From Desulfococcus multivorans (GTDB lineage: Bacteria > Desulfobacterota > Desulfobacteria > Desulfobacterales > Desulfococcaceae): a stretch of DNA of 64,000 bases. Both the position numbers and the translations under genes were made by a program. The stretch is taken from contig NZ_CP015381.1 in assembly GCF_001854245.1 (NCBI RefSeq), positions 2,391,001 through 2,455,000 on the forward strand, written 5' to 3'. Shown piece after piece: positions 43,802 through 54,518 of this stretch. Every line of letters starts with the position of its first letter. Position 1 is the stretch's first letter. A model generated the notes under the pieces. It had not been told where the DNA came from. It did not search any database and worked only from the letters and a program-made list of their open reading frames with translations.

Positions 43802-45628
43802 ATGAACGACGCGATCCTCGAAAAACTGGCCGCCACGGCTTCCCTCCCCGGCGTTTATCTCATCAAAGACCATAAGGCGGTCGTCATCTATGTCGGAAAG
43901 GCTAAAAATCTCAGGAAACGACTCTCCTCCTATTTCAGGAAACCGGTCCAGTCGGATCTCAAGACCGCCCTCCTGGTGGAAAAGGCGGCGACGTTCGACA
44001 CCATCATCACGGAAACCGAAAACGACGCACTGATTCTGGAATCGAATCTCATCAAACGGTACCATCCCCGCTACAACGTGATTCTCAAGGACGACAAACG
44101 CTATCCTTCCCTGAGGCTCGATCCCCGTGAACCCTATCCCAATCTGCAGGTCGTCCGGAAGATCGCAAACGACGGCGCCTTCTATTTCGGCCCTTACACG
44201 ACGCCGGGCGCCATGTACCAGACCTTGAAGGTCATCAACAAGCATTTCAAGCTGAGGAAATGCCGCAACAGCGTGCTCAAAAACCGCACCCGGCCATGCC
44301 TCAACTATCAGATGGGCGGGTGTCTCGGCCCGTGTTGCCGGAAGGTCGATCCCGACGTTTATCAGGAGATCGTAAGAGAAGTGGTGTTGTTTCTGAAGGG
44401 CCGGACATCGGATCTCATTCAAAAGATCAGGCATGAGATGACGGTTGCCGCGGAAAATCCCGAAACCTATGAACTGGCCGCCGAGCTCAGGGACAGGATG
44501 CTGGCCCTTCAGAAGGTGGTTGAAAAACAGATATCCGTCTCAACGGATTTCAAGGATCGGGACGTCATTGGGCTCGCGGGCGCCGGATCGTCCTTCCTCA
44601 TCACCCTGCTTTCCGTAAGAGGCGGATACCTTTCGGGCTCGCGTCATTTCCGTTTCGAAGAGACGTTTGCCGCCCAGCCCGAGATGGTCGAGGCGTTTAT
44701 TCGACAGTATTACGAACGGGCGGGCTTCATCCCGAAAGAGATTCTCACGCCGGTGCCCATCGAAGGTGTGCCGCTGGTGGAAGCGATGCTGGGAAATCTG
44801 AAGGGCGAGAAGGTGAGCATCCTATACCCGCAGCGGGGCGAAAAGGTTCGGCTCATCCGGATGGCCAACGACAACGCGGCCGATGAGCTGCGGCGTCGGA
44901 CCTCGGGCGAAGCGGAGAACGCGTTGTTGCTCCAGCGGCTCCAGCGCCGACTGAAAATGGATAGGCCGCCCCACCGAATCGAATGTTTTGACAATTCAAA
45001 CATCCTGGGCACATCGCCGGTATCGGGTATGGTCGTCTTCCAGGATGGCGGCCCCAGTCGAAAAGATTATCGGAAGTATGTCATTCGGACGGTGGACAGG
45101 CCCGACGATTACGCCGCCATGGCGGAAGTGCTCAAAAGGCGCTACGGCAAGGGGGAAAAGTCATTGCCGTTCCCGGATCTGCTTATGGTGGACGGCGGCA
45201 AGGGGCAGCTGAATATCGCCGCTGCGGTGATGCGGGAGTTGGGACTCGAAGGGGCCTTTCAACTGATCGGGATCGCCAAAAAAGATGAAGCGGCAGGGGA
45301 AACACGCGACAAGATCTACCTTCCCGGCCGCGTCAATCCGGTCAATCTGGACCGGGAAGAAGCGGTCTACAACCTGCTGGCGCGCATTCGGGACGAGGCC
45401 CATCGCCACGCCATCGCCTTTCACCGTAAACGCCGGGGGAAAAAGGCCCTTGCTTCGGCGCTGGATGCCGTTCCGGGAATCGGGTCCCGGAGAAAACGAG
45501 CGCTTCTCGATCATTTCGGGACCGTCAAAAACATCCGGGCAGCGACCCTGGAAGAGCTCAGGGCCGTGCCCGGAATCAGTCAAACGGTGGCCGAAGCCCT
45601 GAAAAGGGCGCTTCGGCATTCCCCCTGA
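43802..45628 (+). CDS. uvrC: Excinuclease ABC subunit C
   Basis: A 608-residue UvrC with the GIY-YIG-like nuclease (PGVYLIKD and VIYVGKAKNLRKR), a UvrB-binding UVR segment, the RNase H-like domain (IECFDNSNILGTSPVSGMVV) and the C-terminal helix-hairpin-helix pair (VPGIGSRRKRALLDHFG, VPGISQTVAEALK). It makes both incisions in nucleotide excision repair. The ATG follows the uvrB stop with no gap. It converges on mdh with four bases between stops. Confidence 0.97.
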   Translation: MNDAILEKLAATASLPGVYLIKDHKAVVIYVGKAKNLRKRLSSYFRKPVQSDLKTALLVEKAATFDTIITETENDALILESNLIKRYHPRYNVILKDDKRYPSLRLDPREPYPNLQVVRKIANDGAFYFGPYTTPGAMYQTLKVINKHFKLRKCRNSVLKNRTRPCLNYQMGGCLGPCCRKVDPDVYQEIVREVVLFLKGRTSDLIQKIRHEMTVAAENPETYELAAELRDRMLALQKVVEKQISVSTDFKDRDVIGLAGAGSSFLITLLSVRGGYLSGSRHFRFEETFAAQPEMVEAFIRQYYERAGFIPKEILTPVPIEGVPLVEAMLGNLKGEKVSILYPQRGEKVRLIRMANDNAADELRRRTSGEAENALLLQRLQRRLKMDRPPHRIECFDNSNILGTSPVSGMVVFQDGGPSRKDYRKYVIRTVDRPDDYAAMAEVLKRRYGKGEKSLPFPDLLMVDGGKGQLNIAAAVMRELGLEGAFQLIGIAKKDEAAGETRDKIYLPGRVNPVNLDREEAVYNLLARIRDEAHRHAIAFHRKRRGKKALASALDAVPGIGSRRKRALLDHFGTVKNIRAATLEELRAVPGISQTVAEALKRALRHSP

Positions 45629-45632
45629 CCGC

Positions 45633-46985
<1,353 letters not shown>

Positions 46986-47903
46986 ATGGCGATCGAGGAA
47001 CAGATCCGGTCCTTGTTGAAAGAGGCTGCGCTCTACGACGAACAAGGATTGTACGAAGCGTCCAGGGAAAGATATCAGCAGACCGCCGACCTCGTCGGAC
47101 GGCATGCCCACCGCATCCACCATCACAAAAAAATTCTGAAAGCCGTCGCCGGCCGGCTGGAGCGATTGCACAACCGCATGCAACGAATGGAAAACGAACC
47201 CGCCGTCTATACGCCTCCGGATGCTGTCATCGAGGTTATGAAACGACATTTCTGCGCCTCCGCGGACCGGGAAGAGGCCGCCTTGGAAGGCGCGGCGGCA
47301 CTGGCCGAATTCGGGCAGTACGACCATGCCGTCGAGGAGTTCGCCAAATTGATCAAAACGCCGAAAACGAGACTCGAAGCGTCGAAGCACATGATCCGCT
47401 GCCATCTGGAGAAAGGAAGGACCGCCGAAGCATCGGCCCTGCTTCGCCATTGGCATAACAGCGGCCTGATGAATCGGGACGAATGGCTCACACTGCAGCG
47501 TTACGTCAAGGAACTGGTCGCGGAGAAACGCTTGTGTGTCGAGGTGCCGCCGGCGGAAATGAAAGACGAAGCCTCCGGGCCCGCCGCCGGAACGAAGCAC
47601 GGCGAAATCGTCAGGCGCTTCAACTCCATCAGTCTGAAACCGCCCAACGCCCAGCGCGGTCAGGGAATGCGGGAATTCGACATCCTCTCACAATCGGCGG
47701 ACGTCGTCCGGATCTCGGTTGCCGTTCAGGAAACGACCCTTGCCGACGGCCTGACCCCTGGAACCGTCCTGAACACCGTTCTCTGCTTTTTCGACGACGG
47801 GATGTTCAGCAGCAAAGCGACCGTTGTTGGAAAACAGTGGATTTCATCCGACGACGCCGGCGCCGGGCATTTTAACATTGATATTCAGGTACAGGGCGGT
47901 TAA
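46986..47903 (+). CDS. TPR-like protein of unknown function next to MglA
   Basis: A 305-residue protein. Residues 10-180 are helical with TPR-like periodicity (LLKEAALYDEQGLYEASRER, then AAALAEFGQYDHAVEEFAKL and LEKGRTAEASALLRHW). Residues about 215-305 are a strand-rich domain (EFDILSQSADVVRISVAVQE, GTVLNTVLCFFDDGMFSSKA) that I do not recognise with confidence. ATG 46986 is chosen because GGAG lies six to seven bases upstream. Starts at 46974 and 46905 are also in frame. The MglA-type GTPase begins about 135 bp later, suggesting a shared signalling role. Confidence 0.75.
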   Translation: MAIEEQIRSLLKEAALYDEQGLYEASRERYQQTADLVGRHAHRIHHHKKILKAVAGRLERLHNRMQRMENEPAVYTPPDAVIEVMKRHFCASADREEAALEGAAALAEFGQYDHAVEEFAKLIKTPKTRLEASKHMIRCHLEKGRTAEASALLRHWHNSGLMNRDEWLTLQRYVKELVAEKRLCVEVPPAEMKDEASGPAAGTKHGEIVRRFNSISLKPPNAQRGQGMREFDILSQSADVVRISVAVQETTLADGLTPGTVLNTVLCFFDDGMFSSKATVVGKQWISSDDAGAGHFNIDIQVQGG

Positions 47904-48038
47904 TATCAATTCATGGCGCCGCTGTTTTGACGGTCTTTTCCCGATTGCGGCATGCGATCCCCTCTCAAACGAGCACCGGAAGCTGCGCGGCTTGACGTGA
48001 AAACGCCCACTGACGTTCTTTTCGATCTGGGGTTACCA

Positions 48039-48647
48039 ATGGCAAACATCAATCTGAAGTCTCGGGAGATCGAGGTCAAAATCGTGTATTACGGACCGGG
48101 CCGGGGCGGAAAGACCACCAATCTTGAATACATCTTCAAGACCTTCAGGAAGCAAGTGACGGGCGAGATGGTTTCCGCCAGAACCGAAGGGGACCGGACC
48201 CTGTTCTTTGATTTTCTTCCCATGGGCCTCGGCAAGGTCAGGGGATACGACATCCGGGTAAAGCTCTATACCGTTCCAGGGCAGGTGAAATATGCATCAA
48301 CCCGCAAAATAGTTCTAAAGGATGTCGACGGCGTCATCTTCGTTGCGGATTCGCTCCAGGTCAGAAGAATCAAGAACATGGAATCGTTGAAGGATCTTCA
48401 CTTGAATCTTCGGGAATACGGCACCAGCATCCTCAACATCCCCCTGGTGCTGCAATACAACAAAAGAGACCTGGCCGAGCACGGCATCCCGCTTCTGTCC
48501 GTGAGCCAGATGGAGACGGACATGAACCGACAGCTCAAGGCACCTTCGTTTCCGGCCAGCGCCGTCAAAGGAGAAGGCGTCGGACCGACATTGAAGGCAT
48601 GCCTGAAATTGACGCTCAGATCCTTGAAAACACAGATGGGGTGGTGA
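48039..48647 (+). CDS. mglA: MglA-type small Ras-like GTPase
   Basis: A 202-residue GTPase starting ANINLKSREIEVKIVYYGPG with P-loop GPGRGGKTTN, switch region EGDRTLFFDFLP, the G3-equivalent LYTVPGQVKY with Pro-Gly-Gln in place of Ala-Gly-Gln, and G4 QYNKRDL. This is the MglA pattern, including the P-x-G variation that lowers intrinsic GTPase activity. MglA sets cell polarity and motility in Myxococcus with its GAP MglB, but no MglB gene is seen here. ATG 48039 follows CTGGGG. A DUF4388 protein gene follows within 11 bp. Confidence 0.9.
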   Translation: MANINLKSREIEVKIVYYGPGRGGKTTNLEYIFKTFRKQVTGEMVSARTEGDRTLFFDFLPMGLGKVRGYDIRVKLYTVPGQVKYASTRKIVLKDVDGVIFVADSLQVRRIKNMESLKDLHLNLREYGTSILNIPLVLQYNKRDLAEHGIPLLSVSQMETDMNRQLKAPSFPASAVKGEGVGPTLKACLKLTLRSLKTQMGW

Positions 48648-48657
48648 GGCGGATCTC

Positions 48658-49866
48658 ATGGGAAAAGTCGCACTTGCAGGCAGCCTTGGTTTTTTGAGCC
48701 TTGGAGATATCCTTCAGTTGGTCGGCTCCGGCGGTGGATCCGGGTTGCTGCGGATTTTCAGCCCCTACGCTCACGAGCCGGGATGCATCTATTTCAAAAA
48801 AGGCAACATCATCGACGCCCACGCCCCTGGAGCCAGGGGATTGGAAGCCGTATACGCGCTGTTTGGCTGGCTGGAAGGGGATTTTGAATTTCAGGAACGA
48901 CCCGTCTCCACGAAAAGGATCATCACCACCAATCGGATGGAGATCATCCTGGAGGGGCTTCGCCTGTTCGACGACGGCAGGATCAAAACCCTCGGACCGC
49001 CGCCCCTCGAAAAAAACGTCCCGGATCCCGCGGCGCCGCCGTTCATCCGAAGGCATTTTATCGACTACACTTACGTCGTGGACGAAGAGCTGTACGCGGC
49101 AGGGGAGCTGGTTACCCAGGAAAAACACCACGGCAACTGGATATGGGTGGTTTTGGAGGGAACGCTCGATATTATCAGGAGTACACCCCGAGGCAGGCTC
49201 ACCGTCTCACGGGTGGGGCCAGGCGCTTTCATCGGCAGCGTGACCGCCTTTCTGTTTCAGGAAAACACCCGAAAAGCGACGGTCACGGCGACCACCGACG
49301 TCCAGCTCGGCATTCTGGATATTCAACGCATGTCCAAGGAATTCGCCATGCTGAGTCCGGCGTTCAGGGGGTATATTCTCAGCCTCGACCGACGCCTGAG
49401 CCAGGTGACCGGCGCCTGCGTGAATTATTATAACCGGATCGACACCCTGCCGAAGGTCATCCGGGATAAAGCACTCATGCCGCCCCGGACATTGAAGGAA
49501 GGACGATTGCTCAGAATAGAGAGGGGGCATGCCGCTATGACCCGGAAAACCGAGCACGGCACCCTCCTTATCGCCAATCTGGGAGAAGGGGATTATCTCG
49601 GCACCGTTCCCTTCCTGGATATCGGGCACGAACCTCACCAGGTTTCGGTGTTCGTTTCAGGCGACGTAAAAACCACCGATATCGACGCCGGGTCGCTCGA
49701 GAGTGAATACGAAGATCTGCCGCTGACCTTTAAAAATCTCATCGAAAACATCGCCGTCAATATTGCGGCGACGACGAATGTCGCCGGGAATCTTCTAAAA
49801 CAAAACCGCGTGGGGCGCGGGCCGTATCCACCCGGCATTGGCCCGTTGAAGTCGAAAGTTGAGTGA
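48658..49866 (+). CDS. DUF4388 (PATAN)-cNMP-binding-like signalling protein
   Basis: A 402-residue protein. Residues 1-125 match DUF4388: AGSLGFLSLGDILQLVGSGG, then GCIYFKKGNIIDAHAPG and GLEAVYALFGWLEGDFEF. Residues about 145-250 and 285-380 look like two cyclic-nucleotide-binding-type beta-roll domains (WVVLEGTLDIIRSTPRGRLT, VGPGAFIGSVTAFLF; then EGRLLRIERGHAAMTR, LGEGDYLGTVPFLDIG). DUF4388 proteins are thought to be effectors of GTPase or two-component signalling, and it lies 10 bp downstream of the MglA gene. The last 20 or so codons and the stop are encoded by a copy of the dispersed repeat, so the native C-terminus has been replaced or extended. Confidence 0.8.
   Translation: MGKVALAGSLGFLSLGDILQLVGSGGGSGLLRIFSPYAHEPGCIYFKKGNIIDAHAPGARGLEAVYALFGWLEGDFEFQERPVSTKRIITTNRMEIILEGLRLFDDGRIKTLGPPPLEKNVPDPAAPPFIRRHFIDYTYVVDEELYAAGELVTQEKHHGNWIWVVLEGTLDIIRSTPRGRLTVSRVGPGAFIGSVTAFLFQENTRKATVTATTDVQLGILDIQRMSKEFAMLSPAFRGYILSLDRRLSQVTGACVNYYNRIDTLPKVIRDKALMPPRTLKEGRLLRIERGHAAMTRKTEHGTLLIANLGEGDYLGTVPFLDIGHEPHQVSVFVSGDVKTTDIDAGSLESEYEDLPLTFKNLIENIAVNIAATTNVAGNLLKQNRVGRGPYPPGIGPLKSKVE
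49804..49863. repeat. Dispersed palindromic element, copy 8 (right half), inside a coding region
   Basis: AACCGCGTGGGGCGCGGGCC matches the inner block of copy 1 with one change, and GAAGTCGAAAGTTGAG matches the right arm. It forms the 3' end of the DUF4388 gene; the stop TGA comes one codon after the arm. Confidence 0.85.
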
Positions 49867-49979
49867 GTATTTAACAGATCGATGTATTCAAAGGCCGGGG
49901 GTTTGACGCCGGCCGACATCGCCCGTGATTCAAGAACACAGGGCGTCCACGGCATTCATGAATTGAATAAGGATCGCTG

Positions 49980-50876
49980 ATGAAACATACCGTAATCGAA
50001 ACGCATTTTCCGGGATTGAAACTCCTCGCCAGGGGAAAAGTCAGGGACATCTACGATTTGGGAGAGACACTTCTGATGGTGGCCACCGACCGAATCTCCG
50101 CCTATGATGTCGTCCTGCCGAATCCGGTGCCGGCAAAGGGCAGGCTGTTGACCCAGATATCCCTTTTCTGGTTCGAGGTTATGGAACCGATTGTGGCCAA
50201 CCACGTGATCACCGGAGATGTTGAACGGTTTCCCGCCGTCTGCGCCCCTTACAAAGACATTCTGAAGGATCGGAGCATGGTTGTGAAAAAGGCCCGGCCG
50301 ATTCCCATCGAATGCGTTGTGCGCGGTTATCTCTCCGGTTCCGGCTGGAAAAGTTATCAGGAATCCGGAACCGTCTGCGGCATCCGGCTTCCTCCCGGCC
50401 TCAAGGAGTCCGAGAAACTGCCCGAACCGATCTTCACGCCGTCCACCAAGGCGGATGTCGGAGAGCATGACGTCAATATCGATTTCGACGAGACGGTAAA
50501 GCGGATCGGACGCGAGACGGCGGAAACCCTCAAAACCCTGAGTCTCTCCATTTACCGGAAGGGGCTGAGCCTTGCAGAGGAAAAAGGCATTATCATCGCC
50601 GACACCAAATTCGAGTTCGGCATCGTTGACGGGGACATCATCCTGATCGATGAAATCCTGACACCCGATTCATCCCGTTTCTGGCCCAAAGCCGCCTATG
50701 TTCCCGGTGGGTCCCAGAAAAGCTACGACAAACAATACGTGAGAGATTACCTGACATCGATCGCGTGGAACAGGCAGCCTCCCGGACCCGTGCTCCCCGA
50801 CGACGTCATACGAGGCACCCAGGAGAAATATATGGAGGCCTTCGTCGCGCTCACGGGTAAATCCTATGACCTGTAG
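49980..50876 (+). CDS. purC: Phosphoribosylaminoimidazole-succinocarboxamide synthase
   Basis: A 298-residue SAICAR synthase of the longer type: [53 protein letters not shown] and [11 protein letters not shown]. It joins CAIR and aspartate with ATP in purine synthesis. ATG 49980 follows AAGGAT. The next gene, a ParB-like protein, starts 11 bases before its stop. Confidence 0.96.
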   Translation: MKHTVIETHFPGLKLLARGKVRDIYDLGETLLMVATDRISAYDVVLPNPVPAKGRLLTQISLFWFEVMEPIVANHVITGDVERFPAVCAPYKDILKDRSMVVKKARPIPIECVVRGYLSGSGWKSYQESGTVCGIRLPPGLKESEKLPEPIFTPSTKADVGEHDVNIDFDETVKRIGRETAETLKTLSLSIYRKGLSLAEEKGIIIADTKFEFGIVDGDIILIDEILTPDSSRFWPKAAYVPGGSQKSYDKQYVRDYLTSIAWNRQPPGPVLPDDVIRGTQEKYMEAFVALTGKSYDL

Positions 50877-51828
50877 CTCGGTATGCGTTCCGATTTCGGC
50901 CGTCGATGGGAATGACACCACTTTTCAGATCTCGACGGATCGAAATACCGCAGATCTCGCCCGATCCATTTCGGCCGTGGGGTTGCTGGTGCCCCCGACC
51001 CTCATGCGGACCGAGGACCGTTTAGTGATCGTCAACGGCTTCAGGCGGATCGCCGCGTGCCGATCGTTGAATCAGACGACCGTTTCGGCGGGAATCCTTC
51101 CCGCAACGGCCACACCGCGGGATTGCGCCGAAATGGCCGTTGCGGAAAACGCTCTCCAGCGGCCCCTCAATCTGATCGAAAGATCCCGGGCGCTGTCGCT
51201 GTTGTCGGTCTATTATGAAGATACGGCCGACCTGGCTGCCGCCTCGGCGAAATGCGGCATTCCGGAAAGCCCCCCCATGATTCGTAAACTTCGGGGGCTC
51301 TGTCGGCTTTCCCCCGGGATTCAGGCCGGCATCATTGACGGAACCCTCTCCCTGGCGATGGCTTCAGAGCTACAGCGCTTCGACGAAGCGGAAAGGGAGG
51401 TGCTGGCGAAACTGCTGCTCACATTCAGGATGAGCCTCGGCAAGCAGCGGGAGATCCTCACCATGATTGAAGAGATCAGTCGGAGAGAGGGCTTGAGCAT
51501 CCCCGAACTTCTCCGAACCCCGACCATAACGTCCCTCCTGGCCGACGACGATACGGAACCGAACGTAAAGGTCGGACGACTTCGCGAGCTGCTGAAACGC
51601 CGACGCTATCCCGCCATTCAAAAATCGGAGGAACAGGCAACCGCTCTCATCAGGGCTTTGGGGCTCAAGAATCCAATGAAACTCGTTCTGCCCCCGAACC
51701 TGGAGGGAGAAACGTTTTCCCTGACGCTTCGATTCCGGAATATCGCCGAGCTGAGACACCTCCATCACACCCTTGGAAAGATCATCGACCGTCCGGAACT
51801 GGATCGACTTCTCTCGAAGGACTTCTGA
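50866..51828 (+). CDS. ParB-like protein (non-canonical)
   Basis: A 320-residue protein with a ParB N-terminal fold: [11 protein letters not shown], then [18 protein letters not shown] and the GERR-like loop as [15 protein letters not shown] helix-turn-helix of the KorB/ParB type follows about residues 105-165 ([35 protein letters not shown]). The N-terminal Arg-rich motif differs from true Spo0J/ParB and no ParA is adjacent, so it is probably a regulator or other ParB relative rather than the chromosome-segregation protein. Overlap with purC suggests co-transcription. Two hairpins, the second a terminator, close the unit. Confidence 0.8.
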   Translation: MTCSSVCVPISAVDGNDTTFQISTDRNTADLARSISAVGLLVPPTLMRTEDRLVIVNGFRRIAACRSLNQTTVSAGILPATATPRDCAEMAVAENALQRPLNLIERSRALSLLSVYYEDTADLAAASAKCGIPESPPMIRKLRGLCRLSPGIQAGIIDGTLSLAMASELQRFDEAEREVLAKLLLTFRMSLGKQREILTMIEEISRREGLSIPELLRTPTITSLLADDDTEPNVKVGRLRELLKRRRYPAIQKSEEQATALIRALGLKNPMKLVLPPNLEGETFSLTLRFRNIAELRHLHHTLGKIIDRPELDRLLSKDF

Positions 51829-51830
51829 CG

Positions 51831-51855
51831 GTTCGACTTTCGGCGTCGTGACCGG
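51831..51855. repeat. Dispersed palindromic element, copy 9 (left-arm fragment)
   Basis: TTCGACTTTCGGCGTCGTGA followed by CCGGA resembles the left arm and adjacent GTGACCGGA block. It starts two bases after the ParB-like stop and is followed by an unrelated perfect hairpin. Confidence 0.6.
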
Positions 51856-51861
51856 AACGTA

Positions 51862-51895
51862 TTGCCGACAGGGATCGTCTTTCCCCTGTCGGCAA
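51862..51895 (+). other. Strong perfect hairpin after the ParB-like gene
   Basis: TTGCCGACAGGG (51862-51873) and CCCTGTCGGCAA (51884-51895) form a 12-bp perfect stem with a 10-base loop. It is not followed by a T-run, so it may aid termination or protect the 3' end. Confidence 0.7.
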
Positions 51896-51950
51896 CGCCC
51901 CTTGAACACCGTGCGTTGTCTTGAGGGCTTTACAATCCCATAACGACCTC

Positions 51951-51995
51951 GGGCGCTGGTCCCAGGGCCTCCCCTGGCCCGCAGCGCCCCTTTTT
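51951..51995 (+). terminator. Rho-independent terminator of the purC/ParB-like unit
   Basis: GGGCGCTG (51951-51958) pairs with CAGCGCCC (51982-51989), with an inner CCAGGG/CCCTGG stem, and is followed by CTTTTT. A classical intrinsic terminator. Confidence 0.9.
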
Positions 51996-52201
51996 CCTCA
52001 GCACCTCACCCCTTCTGAAAAACTCGACAACCCCCTGTAATTCATTTAAATCACATTTGTTCATAAAAAGTTACATAGGATTAGTGTTTGCTGTATTCTT
52101 ATTTTTTTCATAATTTTTTAATTAATAAATATTTTTTTCTTGACTAATTTTTTCATATAATTCATAGTCCACTCAAACAAATAAATCCGGTTCAGTAAAT
52201 T

Positions 52202-52855
52202 ATGGGAATACAGGAACGAAAAAAACGGGAAAAAGAACGCAGGCGCCAGCAAATCATGATTGCGGCAAAACGTGTCTTTTCCACGAAAGGTTTCAACAAG
52301 GCGACCATGGAGGACATTGCCAAGGAAGCGGAGTTGAGCCCCGGGACCCTGTATCTTTACTTCAAAAACAAGGACGAGCTCTTTTCTTCGCTCTCGATCC
52401 GTATTCTCCAGTATCTCAACATCCGGTTGGGGCACGTGGCCGACAACCGGAAACGGTTGACGGTCGACCAGAAGATTGAAGCCCTCAGAGAAGCCATGCA
52501 CGATGTCTACAAATTCGACCCCCTGATGCTGATCAATATGTTCCACCTCCAGTCTAGTGAAACCCTGAAAAATTTATCCTCCGACCTCATCGCCGACATC
52601 AAGAAACTATCCAGGAACTCGCTGACCATCATCGCCAGACTGTTCGACGAGGAGATCCACAACGGCGCCGTCATCGACAAGCCTGCGATGGTCCTCGCGG
52701 ACATCATCTGGTCGATGTTTTCCGGCATCGTCCTCTGGGAAGAAAGCAAAAAGATGATCGAAGGCGACAAGGATTTTCTGGAAAAGACCCTGGATACGGC
52801 ATTCGACATATTCCGTCGGGGGATAAAAACAAAGCTGTTGAAGAAAACCTTATGA
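52202..52855 (+). CDS. TetR/AcrR-family transcriptional regulator
   Basis: A 217-residue regulator with an N-terminal TetR helix-turn-helix (residues about 15-60: AAKRVFSTKGFNKATMEDIA, then SPGTLYLYFKNKDELF) and a C-terminal all-helical ligand domain. The very basic first 18 residues may add DNA contacts. It lies 120 bp upstream of an OFA-type transporter gene and probably controls it and perhaps the acetyl-CoA synthetase. Its upstream region is AT-rich with no clear operator seen. Confidence 0.9.
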   Translation: MGIQERKKREKERRRQQIMIAAKRVFSTKGFNKATMEDIAKEAELSPGTLYLYFKNKDELFSSLSIRILQYLNIRLGHVADNRKRLTVDQKIEALREAMHDVYKFDPLMLINMFHLQSSETLKNLSSDLIADIKKLSRNSLTIIARLFDEEIHNGAVIDKPAMVLADIIWSMFSGIVLWEESKKMIEGDKDFLEKTLDTAFDIFRRGIKTKLLKKTL

Positions 52856-52977
52856 AAGGGGGGAGAAGCACGTCGTTAATCGAAGAGGAATGAAACGGAA
52901 GGCAACATCAATTTCAATGCAGGCGTCATGATTCTTTAACATAAATCACGGGTATCCAAACAAAGGAGGCAACAAGT

Positions 52978-54300
52978 ATGGCTGAACAACTTACCAAAGA
53001 ACCCGCACAAGCGTGGATCACGACCTTCGCTGGAACGGCGATCAACCTCTGTCTCGGCATCCTCTATGCGTGGAGTATCTGGAAGACCGCCCTGGTCAAC
53101 ACCGACCGGGCCGGCCAAATCATGAGCGGTGTCAACGAAGGGTGGATTTATCTGAACAACGCCCAGGCCGCAACGCCCTTTTCCCTCTGCGTCATCATCT
53201 TCGCACTTCTGATGATCCCCGGCGGCAGAATCCAGGATAGAATCAGCCCCAAATTCGGTGCGGTCCTGGGCGGGCTCTGCCTGGCCACTGGATGCATCGT
53301 CGCCGGCCTCATGAAAAGCTACGCCGGTTTGATCATCGGGTTCGGCATCCTGGGCGGCATCGGCATGGGCATCGGCTACGCCGCTCCGACACCGGCGGCC
53401 CTGAAATGGTTCGGCCCTCACAGGCGCGGGCTGATCTCGGGCCTGGTGGTCGGCGGATACGGCGGTGCGGCGCTCTACATCGGCGCCCTGGGCCAGTGGC
53501 TCATCGATAATTACGGTATCACCGGAAGCTTCGTCGGGCTGGGAGTCTTTTTCGCGGTGGTCGTCATCATCGCCGGCCAGCTGCTGAAAACCCCGCCTCC
53601 CGGATATGTTCCGCCGGCCGGCCCCAAAACCAGAGCGCTGAGGGTGGGCGAAGTCGCCAAATCGACGTCTCACGATTGGGAAGCCTCCGAAATGTTCAAG
53701 ACGTGGCAATTTTACGCCCTGGTCATTATGTTCATCCTCACCACCCAATCCGGTCTGCTGATCATCGCCAACGCCAACGGCCTGATGCTGAAGGCCGCAA
53801 AGGAGATGCCCTTCTTCATGGCCAATGCCTGGATCCTGGTCTCTTTCGGGGGGTTGGTCAACGCCTCCGGACGTGTGGGCACGGGATGGTATTCCGACAA
53901 GATCGGCCGCGTCAACGCCTACACGATCAACTGCGGCGTCTCGGCCCTCTGCATGTTCATGCTTCCTTTCGTCATCGCATCCAACAACGTCTTCCTCCTC
54001 TTTCTCGTGGTGGGCGTCGGTTACTGGCAGTACGGCGGCGGTCTCTCCCTGATGCCGTCCTTCACGGCCGATTTCTACGGCCCCAAAAACCTGGGTTTCA
54101 ACTACGGCCTGGTCTTTATCGGATGGGGTCTCGGCTTCTTCATGGCCCGAATCGGCGGCACCATTGAAGACCTCACCGGCAGCCTGGCATACGCCTTCTA
54201 TATCTCCGGAGCGCTGCTGGTCCTGGCGGTGATTCTGGCTCGGGTCACCAAACGGCCGCAATGGTCGAAATTCCGCGGAACGGCGACCTCGGAGGCATAG
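52978..54300 (+). CDS. OFA-family MFS transporter (oxalate/formate antiporter-like)
   Basis: A 440-residue protein with 12 predicted membrane segments and OFA features: NLCLGILYAWSIWKTALV near the N-terminus, GGIGMGIGYAAPTPAALKWF, a GRVGTGWYSDKIGR loop (MFS loop 8-9) and GFNYGLVFIGWGLGFFMARI. OFA carriers move small monocarboxylates or dicarboxylates. With acetyl-CoA synthetase 220 bp downstream and TetR upstream, acetate or another short-chain acid is a reasonable substrate guess. Ideal AAAGGAGG upstream of ATG 52978. Confidence 0.88.
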   Translation: MAEQLTKEPAQAWITTFAGTAINLCLGILYAWSIWKTALVNTDRAGQIMSGVNEGWIYLNNAQAATPFSLCVIIFALLMIPGGRIQDRISPKFGAVLGGLCLATGCIVAGLMKSYAGLIIGFGILGGIGMGIGYAAPTPAALKWFGPHRRGLISGLVVGGYGGAALYIGALGQWLIDNYGITGSFVGLGVFFAVVVIIAGQLLKTPPPGYVPPAGPKTRALRVGEVAKSTSHDWEASEMFKTWQFYALVIMFILTTQSGLLIIANANGLMLKAAKEMPFFMANAWILVSFGGLVNASGRVGTGWYSDKIGRVNAYTINCGVSALCMFMLPFVIASNNVFLLFLVVGVGYWQYGGGLSLMPSFTADFYGPKNLGFNYGLVFIGWGLGFFMARIGGTIEDLTGSLAYAFYISGALLVLAVILARVTKRPQWSKFRGTATSEA

Positions 54301-54518
54301 AAGAACGCTTGAGGGACGTCTGAAAAGGACGTTCTTCAGGCCCCGACCCCCTTACGAAGGAAGCGGCGCGGGAGGTGATGCATCCCATAAGACGGTCGGC
54401 TCGATGATCACGGCAAAAAAAGACCCAAAAACCAAAAAAATGATCACCCTATTTATCGGAACTGATGAATCGGTTGTTCGCAACCCATTTAACCAAAACG
54501 ACGAAGGAGAAAAACACC

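Noticed and set aside
42518-44434. A 638-codon open frame on the minus strand opposite uvrB and uvrC
   Set aside because: It is an antisense shadow of two clear excinuclease genes; the G+C-rich codon usage keeps the opposite frame open. No domain is recognisable.
50866-51828. The chromosome-segregation ParB with an origin nearby
   Set aside because: No ParA, parS-like palindrome cluster, DnaA or gidB gene is adjacent, and the ParB box is divergent.
52936-54261. A 441-codon minus-strand frame opposite the OFA transporter
   Set aside because: Same effect as for livH; highly polar antisense product with no motif.
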